From assembly GCA_020347585.1 (NCBI GenBank), contig CP070733.1:371042-389491 (forward strand): DNA of 18,450 nt. Direction: 5' to 3'. The translations under genes were made by a program, and so were the position numbers. Below are positions 15,968-18,450 of the stretch, piece after piece. This DNA comes from Pseudomonadota bacterium (GTDB taxonomy: Bacteria > Pseudomonadota > Gammaproteobacteria > CAMYNG01). Below the pieces are notes generated by a model, which was not told the origin of the DNA, did not search any database, and saw nothing but the letters and a program-made list of their open reading frames with translations. Positions within the stretch are counted from its first letter, which is position 1. Each line of letters starts with the position of its first letter.

Positions 15968-16476
15968 CAGCTCGACTCTCCGCTCGCCGGCTTTTGCAGC
16001 ACCGCTAGGGAGATGTTCGGGTAGTTCGCCTGAGCGCAGGTCAGCATGATCTTCTTGAGCAGTTTATACGGGATGACCTTGTCGCCCATGATGGTTACGC
16101 GGCCGTCGAACGCCTGGACGCCCGCCTGCCTGATGTTGCGCCGGGCGTGGTACTTGAGTTCCTTGTTGAGTGCACCAATGGTTGCATCGGCGCTACCCAG
16201 CGCCTCGCGCACGGTGGTGACGCGACGTCCCTGCACGAGTATGTCCGCGCTGCTCACCATGATGGTCAGGGTGTCGCGCGGCTTTTGCTCCGCAGTTGAC
16301 TCGGGAAGCCGGATGGTTTTGGTACTGGGGAGCTTGGTGACTTCCGATGCGTTGACCAGCAAGAAGAACACAAGGATAGTGAAGATGTCCATCAAGGACA
16401 CCATATTCAGACCCATGGTGCGCTTGCTGCGCTTGTGGTGCAGCTCCATACGCCGGGCGCGGCGTGACATCTTCAT
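15967..16476 (-). CDS. ExbD/TolR-type protein with the canonical transmembrane aspartate
   Basis: The ATG at 16476 gives a protein of 169 residues. A TTG six bases earlier is possible, but AAGGGA lies too close to it and is well placed for the ATG. A basic N-terminus precedes one membrane helix (about 25-43) carrying Asp30 in SLMDIFTILVFFLLV. That residue is the family's proton-accepting aspartate (Asp25 in E. coli ExbD). The rest is periplasmic, with an ExbD-like fold ending around LLKKIMLTCAQANYPNISLAV. The protein should dimerise inside a TolQ/ExbB-type pentamer; here the likely partner is the Asn-bearing paralogue encoded 28 bases upstream. Confidence 0.92.
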   Translation of the reverse strand: MKMSRRARRMELHHKRSKRTMGLNMVSLMDIFTILVFFLLVNASEVTKLPSTKTIRLPESTAEQKPRDTLTIMVSSADILVQGRRVTTVREALGSADATIGALNKELKYHARRNIRQAGVQAFDGRVTIMGDKVIPYKLLKKIMLTCAQANYPNISLAVLQKPASGESS

Positions 16477-16504
16477 TGGCAAGCTTCCCTTAACAACATT
16501 CTAT

Positions 16505-16993
16505 TCAGGGCGCATCACCGATTGAGATATCCGGGAATAGTTCAGCATTGACTACCTCGGTGCCCTGCACCACGCGGAACATGCGCACGGCGTCCATGAC
16601 GTGGACCAGCGTTTCGTAGTGCGTGTTCTGTTCCGGGAGTATCGTGGCGGTGGTCTTGTCAGGGAACCGTGCTTTAACCTGCTGCAATAGTGTTGACAGC
16701 TGCTTGTAGTCGTGTTTTCCGGAAATCCTCGGTATGCGCTTAATCAGGCCGCCCTTGTTGTCGGCAACGTCAATGGCCGCATCGCGTATCACTATCTGGA
16801 GCTGAAACTCCTGCTTAGGCGGTTCGTTGGTTTTGGCGTCGGTCGGTAGATTCAGCTCCAAAATCGTGAGCCGTGAGAATACCGCCGTGATCAGCAGGAA
16901 CGGCACCAGGATCACCATCAGATTCATGAAGGCGGTAATATTCAGGTCCGCCTCCGCCTTGCGGCGACCGCGTCTGCTGCGCAGATGCTTCAT
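16505..16993 (-). CDS. ExbD/TolR-type protein with Asn in place of the transmembrane Asp
   Basis: The 162-residue protein has a strongly basic N-terminus, one membrane helix (about 18-40) and a periplasmic domain. The helix reads NITAFMNLMVILVPFLL, in which Asn24 occupies the position of the usual Asp (FID in most ExbD). The codon is AAT, a single change away from GAT. The rest of the helix and the periplasmic domain (PDKTTATILPEQNTHYETLVHVMDAV) look intact, so this is not a decayed gene. ATG overlaps the stop of the TolQ-type gene (ATGA), implying coupled translation and matched amounts. It probably forms a heterodimer with the Asp-bearing ExbD encoded next. Confidence 0.92.
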   Translation of the reverse strand: MKHLRSRRGRRKAEADLNITAFMNLMVILVPFLLITAVFSRLTILELNLPTDAKTNEPPKQEFQLQIVIRDAAIDVADNKGGLIKRIPRISGKHDYKQLSTLLQQVKARFPDKTTATILPEQNTHYETLVHVMDAVRMFRVVQGTEVVNAELFPDISIGDAP

Positions 16994-17637
16994 TGCGCCT
17001 TGCTGACCTGCTTCTCGGTGATAACGTTGGCAAACTTGACGGTGGCCATCTCCAGGCTGTCAACGATCTCGGTGGTCTTGGTCTGCAGGACCGTGTAGAT
17101 CAGCAGCAGGGGAATGGCGGCCATCAGGCCGAATGCGGTGGTGTTCATGGCGACTGAAATGCTCGAGGAAAGCAGGTCTGCCTTTTGTGCCGGGTCGGCG
17201 GCGGCGACGGCGGTAAAGGCCTGAATAAGGCCGATGATCGTGCCCAGCAACCCGAGCAGCGTGGCGATGTTGGCAAAGGTCGCCAGGTAGTGGGTGCGCT
17301 TTTCAAGCTTGGGAATGACTTCCATCATGCCTTCTTCCATCGCCATTTCGATGTCATCGCGTCGTTTCGCCGTGTTCAGGCGGCTCAGGCCCAGCGCAAG
17401 GATCTGGCTAATGGCCTGTTTGGACTTGCCCGCGGCGTTAAACGCTTTTTGAAAATCACCGGTTTTCAGTATCGGCATCAGCTGGGTAATCAACTTGCGA
17501 TTGCGCGCTTTGGACGCGGTCAGGTAAACATAGCGCTCGATCGCGATCGCAACGCCGGCAGCGAACACCAGCATGATTGGATACATGAAAACGCCACCTT
17601 CTTGAAAGAAGCGGACGATACTGCCGTAGAACTCCAT
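16990..17637 (-). CDS. MotA/TolQ/ExbB proton channel family protein
   Basis: The 215-residue inner-membrane protein has three predicted helices, at about 18-36, 118-143 and 160-184. The long cytoplasmic loop between the first and second is normal for the family. The pore region has the expected LGLLGTIIGLIQAF (128-141) and SVAMNTTAFGLMAAIP (161-176), with the channel-lining threonines kept. It should form a pentamer around an ExbD dimer and use the proton gradient to do work in the envelope. AGGAGA (17649-17644) lies six bases before the ATG, the strongest ribosome binding site in the cluster. It starts a tightly coupled set of five genes ending at 14376. Confidence 0.95.
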   Translation of the reverse strand: MEFYGSIVRFFQEGGVFMYPIMLVFAAGVAIAIERYVYLTASKARNRKLITQLMPILKTGDFQKAFNAAGKSKQAISQILALGLSRLNTAKRRDDIEMAMEEGMMEVIPKLEKRTHYLATFANIATLLGLLGTIIGLIQAFTAVAAADPAQKADLLSSSISVAMNTTAFGLMAAIPLLLIYTVLQTKTTEIVDSLEMATVKFANVITEKQVSKAQ

Positions 17638-17760
17638 AGCTATTCTCCTGCCTATCGACTGGATTCAAAGTTAATCAGGGCCTTGCCCATGCTTGTTTTC
17701 GGCGCGTGCGCCGGGCCGTGATGCCCCACCCGTTCGCAACTGGCCTAATGTCAGCGCTTC

Positions 17761-17777
17761 CGGCACCATCGGTGCCG
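17761..17777. other. Perfect stem-loop in the gap before the proton-channel gene
   Basis: CGGCACC-ATC-GGTGCCG is a seven-base-pair stem with a three-base loop. A second palindrome, CGGCGC-GT-GCGCCG, lies at 17700-17713. No T-run follows on either strand, so neither is a standard intrinsic terminator. Both lie in the 244-base gap between the small exported protein gene and the TolQ-type gene and may affect the relative expression of the two halves of the cluster. Confidence 0.4.
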
Positions 17778-17881
17778 CGCCTGTTACTGCTTCAGCAAAC
17801 ACTCACGCCGGTTCACCTTGTTCGCGAATCGGGGCGAATCCAACGGCACTCAGTGTTGGGGTTTTGCGAGAGCGACCGGGC

Positions 17882-18151
17882 TTATTTCGACAGGCTGTTG
17901 TAGTAGTGGACCTGGCGCCGGAACACGTTGCGGTCCACCGGGCTGAGCGCCTGTTCTACGTGGCTCTCAAGTGTCGGTTCGCCCAGGTCGGGTAATTCGG
18001 ATTCTTTCCACGGTACAACGTAAAGTACCTTCGGCAGTTCGCGGTTGCCGATGATGGAGGTGCCTTCAAGTTCGATGGGCTCCTGAGCGTGACTCGAACC
18101 TGCCAGAATCAGGACTGCCGCAACGGCCAAAAAAAACTGCGCATGCCTCAT
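17882..18151 (-). CDS. Small exported protein, function unknown
   Basis: The 89-residue product has a clear signal peptide (residues 1-22, hydrophobic FFLAVAAVLILAG, cleavage after SHA). The mature part is about 67 residues and begins EPIELEGTSIIGNRELPKV, followed by LYVVPWKESELPDLGEP and a helical end. It has no cysteines and no membrane helix after cleavage, so it should be periplasmic. I do not recognise a named family. Its ATG overlaps the TGA of the TPR gene (ATGA), so the two are translationally coupled. The TolQ-type gene follows after 244 bases on the same strand, suggesting a job with that complex. Confidence 0.8.
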   Translation of the reverse strand: MRHAQFFLAVAAVLILAGSSHAQEPIELEGTSIIGNRELPKVLYVVPWKESELPDLGEPTLESHVEQALSPVDRNVFRRQVHYYNSLSK

Positions 18152-18450
18152 CCTCTATCGTCCCCGGTTTGGTGCTGCGCCGTATCGCGACGCTTGAGAT
18201 CCACGATCCACTTGTCTACCTGCCGGTCGTCGCCGCCGGTCAGTGCTTGGTAACGTTCGTAGTGCTTAAGGGCCCGGCTGAGATCACCCATATACAGGTC
18301 ATACAGAATGCCCAGATTGCGGTGGGCAAGGGCGTAATCGGGCTCGATCTTCAGCGCCTGGCGGTAGGCATCCTGCGCTTTTTTGAAATCGCCGCGCTGG
18401 CGGTGGACGATTCCGAGATGGTTGTATGCCGCGGCGTTGTCCGGATTGAG
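18148..18450 (-). CDS. Tetratricopeptide-repeat protein, C-terminal part
   Basis: The frame enters at the right edge and ends in TGA at 18150-18148, giving 100 residues of the C-terminus. Two or more TPR units are visible: NPDNAAAYNHLGIVHRQRGDFKKAQDAYRQAL-type repeats with the Gly-Tyr/Leu-Ala spacing, then PDYALAHRNLGILYDLYMGDLSRALKHYERY. A short charged tail follows. TPR proteins mediate protein-protein contacts, and such genes accompany TolQ/ExbD/AgmX clusters in other bacteria. Whether it is exported or a lipoprotein cannot be told because the start lies outside the window. Confidence 0.88.
   Translation of the reverse strand, partial: LNPDNAAAYNHLGIVHRQRGDFKKAQDAYRQALKIEPDYALAHRNLGILYDLYMGDLSRALKHYERYQALTGGDDRQVDKWIVDLKRRDTAQHQTGDDRG

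Overview
This GC-rich, tightly packed window looks like a chromosomal segment of a gammaproteobacterium. The gene families point that way: dinB, a PepN-type aminopeptidase, a membrane GGDEF protein, DUF2914, and paired ExbD proteins beside an AgmX/PglI-like protein. No species can be named from the sequence alone. I see no rRNA, tRNA, CRISPR array, insertion sequence or integrase.

Left part (1-5330). The 3' end of dinB (DNA polymerase IV) is followed by a complete pepN on the + strand. Converging on pepN is a - strand pair, an O-methyltransferase followed by a membrane diguanylate cyclase whose inhibitory I-site is degenerate. Middle part (5331-10407). The + strand carries a DUF2786 protein, an FHA-adenylyl cyclase with class IIIb-type residues, a two-helix membrane protein with a degenerate NERD nuclease fold, a TerB-like protein and an exported DUF2914 protein. 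The - strand carries a TlpA-like thioredoxin and a small unknown protein, whose stop codon overlaps that of the cyclase.

Right part (10408-18450, all - strand). In transcription order this holds a TPR protein (cut by the window edge), a small exported unknown protein, a TolQ/ExbB-type channel, two ExbD-type proteins, a TonB/AgmX-like protein, an orphan GspC-like PDZ protein, and a 1233-residue protein. That last protein has two cyclic-nucleotide-binding folds, a rhodanese domain, about 500 residues of coiled coil and one membrane helix. The gene set resembles the TolQ plus two TolR layout of the myxobacterial Agl motor. It differs in that one ExbD has Asn where the proton-carrying Asp is expected.

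The most interesting reading is a local cAMP theme. The window holds a cAMP-forming enzyme, a large probable cAMP-binding membrane protein, and a perfect CRP-type palindrome upstream of that protein's gene. The palindrome sits at exactly class II spacing from a plausible -10 box. This link, and any link to the neighbouring proton-driven envelope complex, is inference.
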